The notes under the pieces: generated by a model
Databases searched by the model: none
The model's input: only the letters and a program-made list of their open reading frames with translations
Told to the model about the DNA's origin: nothing
Position numbers and translations under genes: made by a program
Assembly (NCBI RefSeq): GCF_023078275.1
Contig: NC_062982.1
Span: forward strand, 263,001-327,000
DNA length: 64,000 nt
DNA from: Leguminivora glycinivorella
Lineage: Eukaryota > Arthropoda > Insecta > Lepidoptera > Tortricidae
Direction: 5' to 3'
Shown here: piece by piece, positions 52,042-63,269 of the stretch
How the letters are laid out: the number at the start of each line of letters is the position of its first letter
Numbering within the stretch: position 1 is the stretch's first letter

Positions 52042-55037
52042 ATGAAACTGTTGTATCTAACGTTGTTGGTGCTTCCCGCCGCCCTCCTGTGCTTCCAGAG
52101 CGGTAAGTTTCTTTTTTATTGAGTTCCAAAATCCCGTATGGACGTGGCAACGTATATTACGATTTATGAGTGAAAGTTTTCTCATATTATAATCAGTTCA
52201 CTTGTATTTTCAAGGATTTGCTACCGTAAAGTCATTTAAATACTACTTTAAGTTAATTATTTACAGATTTTCAAACACTTGATTAGTAGGGTAAGCGTAC
52301 AGATTTGCCCTATATAGTGAAGTTCTAGGTCACTGCAAGGTATTTAAAGTGACGTCAATATTATGTGCAGTTTTAATTAATATTAATTTGTCATTTTACT
52401 GTGATAATTTAGTACTTGTCCCATAAAAAGGGGAAATCAATGAGATGTCTTATCAGACATGCATGCACTGATAATCGCTTTGTAAATTGATATTTTGAGC
52501 TAATTTTAAAGTAAAACAGAAATAGTATTATTTACAACAGAAATAGTATTGTATATATCTGTAGGTTGAACTGTAAAAGGTTTATTTGATGCCATATTGT
52601 TGACAGGCTAATTATTGAAATACACCTGCTCAGACTTTGGGATGTCTTATGTGTTTCTTGTTTCATTTAAATACAAGTAAAATAATAATAAAAAATACAT
52701 TTTTTGACTCACATAATGAAAATGATTAGGTTAATGGTGAAGGTGAAGTACTGTGTGGGTTGGAGTAGATTATCAAACAAGAATGAAACACATTTATAGA
52801 TTAAACAACAGTATTTTACACTTTTCTTAAAAAACAAAGTTCAAGGCAATATGTTCAATTTTTTATCTTACCTGCCCTATCTGATTACTGGTGTTTGAGA
52901 AAAAAAAGAGCCACAAGTTTAACAGGTTCTATACAACCACAGATGTCATATATACCATAGATCAAGCAAACGTATCTACTTAGCGTGTCAAATGAACTGA
53001 GTGAAATCCACTGAGTTGTCCGTCTTTAATCGCAGCTTGCAGCTTTCGGGCGTCAATTTTTGTAAGTTGAAGTCAATCAAAACATAAAAAATGCCTCGTT
53101 ACGTGATATTCAATTGCAACAACACAAAAATTATGAACAATCAAGAGCCTGAGACATTTAAAATTACAGGCAAGAAACAACTTCAGTACAAAATTTGACA
53201 CGCTCGGCCCCTATACAAATAGATGAACTTGTTTCTTCTATCTAAATAAAGTTCTGTGTATACAACACAACACAATGTGCCTATGGTCATCATCTACCTG
53301 TGTGTAGTTAGATTTATCTCCTGTTACTTCTTAAATCAATTGTACACTGGATTTACTTCTAGTTCTTTTTAGCCAGCATCTGTTGTACCACACTCCTTTT
53401 CCACTGAACATCCCCACTGTGTACACTGTATTTATCTCTTCATTAACTTCTTTATCATGTTTCAGCAAACATCTTTGCTCGCGCCGAGGAAGATGAGCTG
53501 GATGACGTTGTGGAGCTGGACGGGGACGACAACCAAGTAGTGGGGGACGATGTCAGTGACGATGATGACTTCAGTGGTGAAGTCCTCGCAAGACGTGGAT
53601 ACGACCATCCTGTTTACCAAACCTGTGCCCAACTCTGGAGACTCTGCTTTTGGTGAGAATGTTTAAATAATCTTTGCCAGTTTCTTTTACCATTTAGAAC
53701 TGATTTTATAAAGTAGTTTCACATAAGCACTTTCAAAATACCCATTGTTCTGATAGTCGAAAATTCTATCTGGTGTGTACACTATATTCTATGAATTTAA
53801 TGCCAACTTTGAGCCACTTCTTTTGAACAGTTTATATGTAACCAAGCAACATAGATCCTAATATTGGAACTTTGAAAAGTGCATAATAAACACAAGTGCA
53901 GTGATATACACACATCAGCTCTAAGAGCTCAAAGAGCTGCTAGTGTATCAAATAATAATAAAAAATGTAGATAAACAGTAGTATTAGTGAAGTGTTTCAG
54001 TCATTGTCTTCATGGCCTGCTTTGCTTGCTTGAATAATCAATGCAGTGCGCAACCGCACTGGCTGGGTTGCTTTAATTATATAATGATGCATTAATGATG
54101 ATGACCTGCATTAGGAACTATCCTCAAGTATCCTGGCTATTAGTTTATTCCATGTTTGCTATTTTCATTAATGCTAAATTTAATAATAATTAAATACCCC
54201 TTTAACTAAGATATTAAAATGTGATAATGATATTGATATTGTGTAAACAATATTCATCAGAATTGTCTTATTTCTAGGGATGTACCGACTAGTCGCCGAC
54301 TAGTCGGGAAAGCCGACTATCCGGCCACATTTGTAGTCGGCGACTAGTCGGCAAAAAGGGCCGATTAGTCGGCACTTCATTAGTGATAGAAAAACAGTAC
54401 AAAATTAAATTACCAGCTGAAAATTATGGTTGTATTATGTAGCTATTAGTAATTCCTTTTTCTTGTCAAAACAACAAATATCTGTTATCAACACAGAAAT
54501 AAATTTCCTACCTAGGATTATCGACTTCATAGGCAAGATCACTACCCACTAAGCCAAGCCGGTTGTTAAAAATGGAAAATGTATATAAATATTGTCATGA
54601 ACCTTTGAACATCTGTAAAAAATCATGAAAAGCGCGAACGAAGGACCAAAAATGACATTCAAAATGTGAATTTATCGAAAATTATGTTCTGGCCGACTAA
54701 TCGGCCACCCAAGCGCCGACTAGTCGGTAGTCGGCCTAGTCGGCCAAATCAATAGTCGGTACATCCCCACTTATTTCCCATCACCCTGGCTATCCAATCC
54801 AAGTGAATTGTTCAAGTCAAGTCCAACCAACATGGTAACGTAACACAACTTTATTTGCCAAAATGTATTTAACATATTAACATTTTGGAAAAACCCCCTT
54901 CCGCAACATAATAGATCGATTTTCATGAAACCTGGCTAAGAATACTCCTGACTAACTTAGCTTTCAGACAAAAAAAATCTAAATCTAAATCAGTTCATCC
55001 ATTCGGGAGCTATGATGCCACAGACAGACACACACAC

Positions 55038-55075
<38 letters not shown>

Positions 55076-57977
55076 TTATAACACCCCTTCGTTTTTGCGT
55101 TGGGGGTGAAAAATTGAAATTTTGTATGCAATTTACGAGATTAGATTTTGAAATTCAAAATGTATGAAAATACTTATTTGCTTGCCCACAGACCTGCAAG
55201 CTGGCTTCCCCGTGGAATTCCTGGTCGGCTTCATCAACAAGGGCTCGGAGGACTATGTGGTGGAGACCATGGAGGCCTCCTTCCGCTACCCCATGGACTA
55301 CACTTACTACATCCAGAACTTCACCGCTCTGCCTTACCACCGAGAGGTAAACCATGTTTCATTAGCCGGGTCCACACTGGCCGCCCGCCTCGCGAACTAT
55401 TTTGAACAGCTGACCGAGGGCCGCCATCTTGCTGAGCAAAGCTCGGACGAGACATTTTACGAAACCGGATGTTGCCGCCGCGTCAGTACGCGCCGCGCTG
55501 CGCGGCGCTGCCAAGGTCGTGTGCGGTGCGTGCGAGAGAGCCAAATACCGATCGCGGGAGATTAACTACTGAGTGAGTCATCCGTATAGGCGTATACTGT
55601 GTCAATAGTCACTTTTTAAAGCTAGAGTACCATCATGTAACCACAATAAGTTTTTACTTTATCCTGATACCTAGTTTTATAAATTAAAACAATATTAAAA
55701 CAAAAAACTACAACTGGGCAGGGAACACTACCAGAATGAGGAACAACAGATGGACAAAAATTTCCAAGTCAAAATTCATACTGGAACCATGCAAAAACTT
55801 GATTAGCAAGACGTCTGCAATCGATGAGGCTTAGAATAAATTTAAAAGTGGAAAATGTCTGCCCTGAAATGCGAGGATGGGTGAAAAATGACATCATTGC
55901 CGTTTAAAAGTTTAACACTAGGTAAATGTTGCTACGGGTCCCATTGACAGAGTGGAATATTTCGCTACAGACAGGCAAAAGAGGCCGGAAAGTCTCACTG
56001 CTAGATATTTTCCACTTTTAAATTTATTCTATCGGCATCGATTAGATTTCGCTAATCAGAAGTTAAAATTTAGCATGGTTAGCCTCGTAACTGGTGAATT
56101 TCAAATGACTTGAACCATTACGAACATAACACAGGTAGAATATACATACGGGTCCCATTGACCTTAGTAGTGGAAAAAATGAAACTAGTTCGTTGAAAAG
56201 AAAGCGCTTTAGTATCGATCCAAAAAATAATAATCAATACCTAGTTTTATGTCTATCATGGTTTGCACTTTCTGAAGATAAAACCTATTTCTGTAGCTGT
56301 TACTGATAATATTTCTGTAGCTGTACTTGATTATTTTGCACTTTTACACAGTGCAACTTGCGAAAACCGAATAATTGTAACCATGTATATTTTGTACATT
56401 TATATGCCAATTAATAATTTAAATAATTGTAATGTTTTTATATTCAGGTGAAGCCTCAGCAAGAAGCCACTTTCGCGTACTCTTTCATCCCCAACGAGGC
56501 TTTCGCCGGTCGGCCATTCGGACTCAACGTACAGCTCAACTACAGAGATGCCAGCGGAAACTATTATCAGGTTTGTTTTTGCTTTATGACGGCGTTATTA
56601 ATTAATTTAATTATGTTGTTTCCTTGAGTGCCTGTCATAGTTCTTTATCGCATATTGTTCCATATTTGGCCGCTGTAAATACTACTCTACTGACAGCTAT
56701 TATTGTTCGAATTTGAATAAATAATCTATATGTCATATGCGGTATTAGGTTAAGTTCCTTGTATATGATAGGACGTACGTAATATGTTTAAATAATTGTG
56801 GGGAAACTGTAAATAATATAGCCCTAAAATTTAGTTTACCCCTCGTGTTGAAAGTCAGATAAAACTTTTGGTAAAAAATGGTGTTTACATTAATCGGTAA
56901 TTAAATGTGAGTGTGTTTAGTAGAACGTCCCACTTTGTCGGTTACCATTAAGGCGAGATTTACTCGTATTTTTATTTGAATAAACTGAATAAACGGCTTT
57001 ATAGCGATCGACAAAGTGCGACGTTTTCCCGTACACACTCACAAATGTCGATCGATAGATAGATAAACATTTTTGTCCATGCCTTTTTTGGCTTTTTGCG
57101 TTTCGGATTTACTACTCGTATTCTAATGCAAGTTAGAAATCTTTCTATGCAAAATCGAAAGTTATCGCTTTTTCACGAACGAATGGCATTTTCACACTAC
57201 CTTTTACCGACAGGAGGCCGTATACAACCAGACGGTGAACGTCGTGGAGGTGTCGGAGGGGCTGGACGGGGAGACGTTCTTCCTGTACGTGTTCCTGGGC
57301 GCGGCGCTGGTGCTGGCGCTGGTGGCGGGGCAGCAGGCGCTGGCGTCGCTGGCGCGGAGACGCGCGCCCCGCGCCGCGCCGCGCGCGCGCGAGACCGGCA
57401 CCGACAACGACGTGGACTACGACTGGCTGCCCAAGGAGGTCGTCAACCAGCTCAGTGAGTCGCGCCCGATATTATGTCGATCGGAAACTACCGCTTGGCG
57501 AAAAAGCGTACCGATGGAACTATTTTTTTTCTCACGAGTGCCACACGTAGACGGTGGCGCCTTCGTTATTGTCTACTCTTTTTTGCCAAGCCGTAAGCGA
57601 ATCGAGACCGTCCGGCCGAATGTATGAACGATCTCGATTTAACTACGCACCGCTGGAGTCTACTCCGTGGCCTTACGAAATCATAAGTTGTCATATTTAG
57701 ATTATTTAGCTCGGCCTAGTCTGTACCTTAATAACATAGTTTGGAGTGCTGTACTGCGTGCATGTGTGTGTGTTTGGATTAGTTGAATAGGGATGAAACG
57801 ACAAAGGATGGTAGGGGTGAAATTCGATAAAGTCAAGAAACGATTCGCGTAAAGTGAGCACTGGACGTGTCGATATATAATCTAATCACTATCATGCTTG
57901 TTACAGAGAAATCCCCCAAGACGCCCAAACAGTCACCGCGCCTGAGGAAAGCGAAGAGATCCGCCGGTGACGACTAA
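52042..57977 (+). CDS. SSR1: Translocon-associated protein subunit alpha (TRAP-alpha / SSR1), with an apparent 1-base excess in exon 2
   Basis: ER membrane protein beside the Sec61 channel. Six exons: 52042-52102, 53466-53652, 55192-55346, 56448-56570, 57214-57454 and 57907-57977. The signal peptide is MKLLYLTLLVLPAALLCFQS. A lumenal acidic stretch (DELDDVVELDGDD) precedes DVDTTILFTKPVP and a lumenal domain with FPVEFLVGFINKG, SFRYPMDYTYYIQNFTALP and SFIPNEAFAGRPFGL. One membrane span (FFLYVFLGAALVLALVAG) and a basic cytosolic tail (KKSPKTPKQSPRLRKAKR) follow. Exon 2 is 187 bp where a multiple of three is required: the acidic part is read in one frame and DVDTTILF in the next, so one extra base lies between about 53540 and 53585. 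This is an assembly error or a genuine lesion. Identity is firm. A poly(A) signal lies at 58279. Confidence 0.92.
52960..53245. repeat. Non-autonomous element with THAP-like exon remnant
   Basis: The flanks TAGCGTGTCAAAT (about 53000) and ATTTGACACGCT (about 53195) are inverted. Between them a frame at 53091 reads MPRYVIFNCNNTKIMNN, a degraded THAP-finger start (M-P-x-x..C-N). Resembles deletion derivatives of THAP-encoding DNA transposons. It lies in SSR1 intron 1. Confidence 0.4.
53880..53955. repeat. LINE 3'-end remnant
   Basis: AAACACAAGTGCAGTGATAT... CACATCAGCTCTAAGAGCT and an AATAATAATAAA tail are a diverged copy of the 18360-18470 / 34230-34340 repeat. SSR1 intron 2. Confidence 0.45.
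54275..54769. mobile_element. Non-autonomous hAT element with 8-bp TSD
   Basis: Ends TAGGGATGTACCGACTA and TAGTCGGTACATCCCCA are inverted with few mismatches and are bordered by the exact 8-bp duplication CTTATTTC (54267-54274 and 54770-54777). Subterminal regions repeat CGACTAGTCGG many times, which could be transposase-binding sites. No coding capacity. It lies in SSR1 intron 2. Confidence 0.88.
55020..55076. repeat. (CAGA)n / (CA)n microsatellite
   Basis: Runs of CACA and CAGACAGA with one AAAC interruption, located before SSR1 exon 3. Confidence 0.9.
55362..55570. repeat. Dispersed GCCGGGTCCACACTGG repeat, second copy
   Basis: Shares GCCGGGTCCACACTGG and AACTATTTTGAACAGCTGACC with 33222-33480. 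The GC-rich body (CGCGCCGCGCTGCGCGGCG) is largely palindromic. It begins 15 bp after the SSR1 exon 3 donor. Confidence 0.55.
55793..56083. repeat. MITE-like element with ~85-bp inverted arms
   Basis: The left arm (GAACCATGC ... TTGATTAGC ... AATCGATG ... AGAATAAATTTAAAAGTGGA) recurs inverted at 56001-56083 (TCCACTTTTAAATTTATTCT ... GCATGGTT). The loop carries GACAGAGTGGAATATTTCGC. SSR1 intron 3. Confidence 0.65.
56907..57042. repeat. Short MITE with ~45-bp inverted ends
   Basis: The left end GTGAGTGTGTTTAGTAGAAC and CACTTTGTCG, and right end CGACAAAGTGCGACGTTTTC and ACACACTCAC, are near-inverse. AAAT flanks both sides (56903-56906 and 57043-57046), suggesting a 4-bp duplication. SSR1 intron 4. 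Confidence 0.6.
57488..57597. repeat. Short inverted-repeat element
   Basis: TACCGCTTGGCGAAAAAG and CTTTTTTGCCAAGCCGTAAG are inverted ends. The core GTAGACGGTGGCGCC also occurs at 2806-2820 in another context. It starts 33 bp after the SSR1 exon 5 donor. Confidence 0.5.
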
Positions 57978-59036
57978 ACCTAGTGTTGTGCCGGATCACA
58001 ACTCGAGCGAGAAGCCGCCTGCCCGAGGGCCGCCTCTAAAGGCCGACAGTGCCTTTACAACCTTTTGAGACACTTTTATGAGCGTTTTTTTACACGCCCG
58101 ATTTAAAGCACAATAATAACTGGCAACCCTGTTTTAATCGATAGTCGGCAGGCGCTTCTCGCTCGAGTCGATACAGACTGTGTGGTTTTAGTTAAGTGTG
58201 TTGTGAGTAAATTATGGAACAAATAATGTGTGAGGATTGTAACAACGCGCGATTATGAAGACGAAGAAGACATTATTTAATAAAATGTTAAATTTTTTAC
58301 CATGGTTTTTATTAATTTGTTATAAAAAAGCCCTACTTATTTTGCTGGATCTGCTGTAATTTTATTGAATGTGTGTAAAAACCGATGTCTGTTTCTAAAT
58401 TAGCCGTTGGTAATCTAAGGTCCATTGCAAATTCATTGAACGGACATTGTTTTAATGCCTTGAACAGTCCCTATACATAAACAATTATTTTCATCGATAT
58501 ACATACGACCTAATTGGTACGTTTATAAAGATCCATAGTGACCTTATTAGTATATCCTAAGGGACATGTAGTTTGTCGTGACCCAGATATGAAACACTGA
58601 TCGGTGAAAGTGTTATTATTAAATTGGTCCTTCCGTTCACTCAGACGTCTCCGACAAAGAGTAAAGTTGTGAGCGTACTTCTGGGAAGGAAAGAGTAATG
58701 TTTTATGATTCTCTGATTGAAGGTATCGCCGGTATCGGTGTGGTAAACTTTAAAAAAAAACTAATGAATATTATATTACTCATATTCCTTACCGCTAGGC
58801 AACCACGGGTTTAAAAAATAATTTCTCTACATTGCAATAGAAAGAAACCGTTAACATGATACAACACTATCGAGTACACATCGCTATCGATATCCATTTT
58901 TGCACTAGCAACACTGAATCGATAATCGACCAAAAAAATTACATATGGCAACAATTCGGCTGTCAAATTCTTTTTCGTACACGCCACCGAGCGCGCACGT
59001 GTAATTTCCCGAGTTTTGCTCGATAATCTAAGTAAA
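57978..59036. other. SSR1 3' UTR and RpS28 promoter interval
   Basis: The SSR1 3' UTR probably ends after AATAAA at 58279-58284. The following 700 bp show no gene. A pyrimidine tract TTCTTTTTC at about 58969-58976, 60 bp before the RpS28 ATG, could be a 5'-TOP transcription start, usual for ribosomal protein genes. Confidence 0.45.
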
Positions 59037-59234
59037 ATGGACAAGCCCAACGTTCTCGCCCGCGTCGTCAAGGTGCTGGGTCGCACCGGGTCCCAGGGCC
59101 AGTGTACCCAAGTCAAGGTCGAGTTCATCGGAGAGACCAGCCGTCAGATCATCCGGAACGTGAAGGGCCCGGTCCGCGATGGCGACATCCTCACGCTGCT
59201 CGAGTCTGAGCGTGAAGCCAGGAGGCTGAGATAA
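59037..59234 (+). CDS. RpS28: 40S ribosomal protein S28 (eS28)
   Basis: Small-subunit protein located at the mRNA exit region. One complete coding exon gives 65 aa: MDKPNVLARVVKVLGRTGSQ, then QCTQVKVEFIGETSRQIIRN and VKGPVRDGDILTLLESEREARRLR. Length and both termini match the family exactly. The first in-frame ATG (59016) would add seven residues, but the conserved start is the ATG at 59037. Just after the stop, ACG/GTAATC at 59236-59240 and TTCCAG/GTCTTGCGCC at 59760 look like an intron in the 3' UTR. No frameshift or stop, so this is probably the functional copy rather than a retrocopy. Confidence 0.96.
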   Translation: MDKPNVLARVVKVLGRTGSQGQCTQVKVEFIGETSRQIIRNVKGPVRDGDILTLLESEREARRLR

Positions 59235-59760
59235 ACGGTAATCACCTTACTTTGTTCATTTTAGATATATTTCAGCGTTTTCGGTTGTGATGATGAGCCG
59301 AATTTGATATTGATTTTTGAGGTTATTCGTTTCTGTTGAAGAATCAATCGATGTTGCTATTTCTTAATTGTGACCTGATCTATTGTCCTGAACCATTCCT
59401 GAACTAATGATATGTGATTTCTTTATGGCTAAGATGGAGCTAAAGAGCTCTCTGTTTTTACCAAAGACATGAAAAACGTATACTGATGCTATTTATTCAT
59501 TTATATCAAAACAACATTTTCTATTTGATTACAAGGTAGAGTCTACTTCTATCAAGCTAACTCCTGCAATGTTTGCTATGATAAAGTTATCATTAATGTC
59601 AAACCTCCCCCGTTCCACACATTTTCAATGATCCGTTTAAGTCTGAGCATAATATTAGTGTCTAAAGATTTTTATTGTCAGTAACTTACCTTACTTTAAT
59701 AATAAAGACAATGTTACTTTACTTACTTTGTGTATGCTACCTTTGTTTTTGTTGTTCCAG

Positions 59761-59880
59761 GTCTTGCGCCGCTTCTAGGTTAAGTTCCATATAACCAATG
59801 TTTACACTATGTTACTCTATAATATGAAACCGTCAAAGATGAACATCTCAAGAGCTCGTAATACATACTTTAACATTTCA
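59761..59880 (+). other. Probable spliced 3' UTR exon of RpS28
   Basis: An acceptor TTGTTGTTCCAG precedes GTCTTGCGCCGCTTCTAGGT, and the RpS28 coding exon ends with a donor-like GGTAATCACC. The position fits a terminal non-coding exon, but no classical AATAAA was seen near its end. Confidence 0.4.
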
Positions 59881-59986
59881 TGATTGTTTTATTTCTATTT
59901 GTAAATTTCCAATCATGCAATTTCCCCAACTTCTAGTTATCACCAATTTTGATGGAAATGACAACATATTTTGCCGAGAATGGTAA

Positions 59987-60120
59987 GTCTGTTTTCACAT
60001 TATCCGATCCAATATCGGATGTCGGAAGGATTACAATGGAAGAAAATCCAAGATGGTGCCCATAATGTACGCGATATCGGGCCGACATCCGATATCAGAT
60101 CGGATAATGTGAAAATGCAC
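59987..60120. mobile_element. MITE, CACATTATCCGATCC family, TAA duplication
   Basis: Left GTCTGTTTTCACATTATCCG and right CGGATAATGTGAAAATGCAC are inverted. TAA flanks both sides (59984-59986 and 60121-60123). About 85% like 30973-31105 by eye, including the AAAATCCAAGATGG core. Confidence 0.78.
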
Positions 60121-60238
60121 TAATGGTGATAAACATATGGCTATGATCTGGTAATGAGTTTGCTACTTTTAAATTAGTAAGTGTTAGGAGGTTTTAAGCA
60201 GTTTAGTAGTAAATCTGTAGCTGTAGTCCATAAATGCC

Positions 60239-60780
60239 ATGATTGCCCACAGGTTTCAGCGTAACTCAAGTGCGGTAAAGATAACCTTATTCCGAGCATT
60301 TTGTACCTCATTTTACACTTGTAGCCTGTGGGTGAACTACACACAGAAACAGTACAGCGCCCTGCGTGTACAATATAAAAATGCCTTTAGGGTGCTGATG
60401 GGGCTGCCTCGCCACTGCAGCGCATCGTTAATGTTCGCGGAGGCACGCGTGGACAGCTTTTCTGCCACCATGCGCAAACGCGCCGCGTCGCTGATCAGAA
60501 GGGTGAGGGCCAACACCAACAGCATCCTGGCAATGTTTGCAAGCAGGTTGGATGGGGCGTGTCTGAATCACTGCAGTGCGCTCCATATGAAGTAATACTA
60601 ACACCTAGATTTAAGATAATTATGTACCTACTCACTAACCTTGACGTTTAATTTTATTTGTGCAATGTAAATTTTATTGTTATTTATTGTTGTTAATTTT
60701 ATTGTGATTATTTGTGATATTTTATGTGTGTACCTAAATTGTATGATCCCAGTTGGTCGAAATAAAGTCATTTAATTTAA
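60239..60780 (+). mobile_element. LINE C-terminal fragment, same family as 7983-9690
   Basis: The frame 60239-60595 reads LFRAFCTSFYTCSLWVNYTQ, LRVQYKNAFRVLMGLPRHCS and MFAEARVDSFSATMRKRAAS, matching the end of the ORF at 7986-9467 (LFKAFCQSFYTCSLW, GFRMLMGLPRYCSASG). Heavily 5'-truncated. The 3' UTR ends AATAAAGTCATTTAATTTAA. Confidence 0.8.
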
Positions 60781-61639
60781 TTTATAAAACTCGTGAGCTG
60801 TGTCAAGCTGATGTGAAGTACATGCTTACTTATACACACACCTATCTTATACCTATAAACTTATTTCCTAAAGCACAAAGGGTGTTAGAGCAGATATGCG
60901 TAAGTGAAAAAAAATTGGCAAATGGAGGGCATTTTTGGCTTTATTGGTTAAAATTTAACTTTCCTATTCTCTAGTACAGTGTTTTTCAAACTTTATGGCG
61001 CCATGGCCCATTATGACCTCTCAAATTTTTTCGCGACCCCCGTAACTCGTTTCTAATATTAACTATAACTTAGTGCTGAAAGATGTAATAAAAGTTGTAA
61101 ATTCGATCAAAAAAAGGTAAAGATTTGCAAACTCGTCTATTGCGAATAGTATGCGTAGATATGGGTGTACTTTATCACTTATCACTCAGAGGTGAGATGG
61201 CTTTCGAGAGGAAGGGTTTTGATACGCGTTATAGAGCTTAAATCAGAATTATTAATGTTTTTACAATATTGTTGCTGATTATGTTACGATATTGAAAGTA
61301 GCATATCTTGCCGGTATCTTTGACCACTTATATGTTATGATCGCAAGTCTGCAAAGAAAGGGACGAAAACATAATTACAGAAAAAGATAAAGAACGGATT
61401 TCTAGCAAAAATTGAGTTTTGGACAACATTTTTACACAGCATGCAGTTTGCGTATGCAGTTTGATTATTTCCCTTGCATGGCTAAAATCATTCAAGAAAT
61501 ATCATCAGATACGGTGGAGGGCTTGCAAAGTTTAAAAAACCAACTCCAAAGTTATTTCTCAACTGAAACATTGACTGGTGATGGAAAGTTGGATTTTGAA
61601 TATTTTTTTTTAATATTAAGTCCGTTGACCTGGCCCATC
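60781..61639. other. No recognised gene
   Basis: AT-rich sequence. Around 60981-61040, TTTTTCAAACTTTATGGCGC and CGACCCCCGTAACTC resemble a degraded repeat. An open frame at 61412-61768 runs into the following SINE body and has no domain signature. Confidence 0.4.
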
Positions 61640-61862
61640 TCAACGCCTCGGCGAAAGAAGCAACATTTCATTTTCGGTGAAGGAAAACATCGTGAGGAAA
61701 CCGGACTAATTCCAATAAGGTCTAGTTACCCTTCGGGTTGGAAGGTCAGATGGCAGTCGCTTTCGTAAAACAAGTGCCTATACCAAATCTTGGGATTAGT
61801 TGTCAAAGCGGACCCCAGGCTCCCATGAACCGTGGCAAATGCCGGGATAACGCAAGGATGAT
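61640..61862 (+). repeat. SINE/LINE-derived repeat body
   Basis: TTTTCGGTGAAGGAAAACATCG, TTACCCTTCGGGTTGG and GACCCCAGGCTCCCATGAAC match 39500-39715 and the inverse of 49975-50155. Confidence 0.65.
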
Positions 61863-61904
61863 GAAAAGTTGTTTTAAGATTAACCTTAAGGTTGACAAGG
61901 TTCT

Positions 61905-62524
61905 CTTCTTCTTCCTCCTACCCTTATCCCACGTTATGTGGGCACAGTCACTAATAACAACACGTCTTCCTCTTCCATTCTCCTCTATCTTTCGTCATCT
62001 CAACACTCACATCTTTCTTCCTCATATCCTCTTTCACACAATCCATCCAGCGTTGTTTGGGTTTACCCCTCCCTCTCCATCCATCAACCTTCATCTCCAA
62101 CATTCTTTTGCCTATATGACATTCATCCCTCATTACATGACCGAACCACGCCAACCTGCCACTCCTCATCTTTTCCGTTATAGGCGCAACTTTCAAACTT
62201 CCCCTAATACACTCATTCCTGATCCGATCCATTCTGGTCACTCCACACATCCATCTCAACATTCTCATTTCCGCTACGTGCACTCTCCTTTCATCCTCCA
62301 CCTTTGTCGCCCAGCATTCAGATCCATACAATACAACAGGCCTCACAATCGTCTTGTAGATTTTCCCCTTAAGTTTAAGGGGCATCCGTCGATCGCATGT
62401 TGTCCCTGAGACCTGTCGCCATTTCATCCATCCCGCATTTATTCTATTTTTCACGTCACGGTCGATGCTTCCGTCATTTTGGAATAATGACCCAAGGTAC
62501 CGGAAGTCGTAGCAGACTGGTCGG
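61905..62524 (-). mobile_element. RTE-type LINE C-terminal fragment with 16-bp TSD
   Basis: On the minus strand it reads NRINAGWMKWRQVSGTTCDR, IYKTIVRPVVLYGSECWATK, RMLRWMCGVTRMDRIRNECI, WFGHVMRDECHIGKRML and KPKQRWMDCVKEDM, the end of an RTE-like ORF. The direct repeat AGGTTGACAAGGTTCT lies at 61889-61904 and 62525-62540, the target duplication of a 620-bp 5'-truncated insertion. The coding stretch itself has no stop. Confidence 0.85.
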
Positions 62525-62946
62525 AGGTTGACAAGGTTCTATAGACTATAATAATTCACAGGTGCAACCAATGAGACATTCAAAACTAGTGGGCAGTGGC
62601 ATGTCAGAATGTGTATTTGAATATTAGAAAGCTTTACTGAGAAATTCTCATAAAGTATGTACATTTGGATTGATATGAGTATTGATAAAAATTGGTAGGT
62701 TGGTACAGTACAATATGATGCTGAGCAAGATCTACCCAATTTCCCATAATGTCCTAAGTTTGTACGAACATGCCTTCTTTGCAGCAGAATATGGTAGCTT
62801 CAAACTTGCCGGCAGATGTATAATGGTTAACAAGCAGACAGGTAGTCTGATTGTAAACAATCACTGCCACCCATGGACACCCAGGCCATTTTTTTCAAAG
62901 TTGTTGACACCATTTTTTTTGGAACATGGGTATTTTTTACACGATT

Positions 62947-63093
62947 CATCCTGATAGGAGAACAAAAATGTCCCAAGATTTCCATACATTTTTCAAACCT
63001 TCCATTCCGTTACCGCCATATAAAATGTATGAAAAAATGGCAATTGAATGGGAAAAAAACCTTGGGACACTTCCCTCCTATTAGGATTGCAAG
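62947..63093. repeat. Possible inverted-repeat element
   Basis: ATCCTGATAGGAG..GTCCCAAG and CTTGGGAC..CTCCTATTAGGAT face each other, with AAAATGTATG/CATACATTTT inside. The ends are imperfect and no duplication was found. Confidence 0.4.
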
Positions 63094-63269
63094 ATCTTGC
63101 GATTCTGAGTAGAAAACATAAAAATTTCCAAATAAATTAAATTGGGGAGACAGGACAACTTTGAAAAAAAAATGGCCCTGAAACACCAGAAGGGTTGCAG
63201 GTGCGTTACTGGCCTTTAAGATGGGTGTACACTCTTTTCTTGTATAATAAATAGCAATAGACTGTAGTT

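Noticed and set aside
61738..62409. 223-codon plus-strand frame rich in Ser/Pro/His
   Set aside because: Antisense of the RTE C-terminal fragment 61905-62524, whose protein motifs and target duplication are clear.
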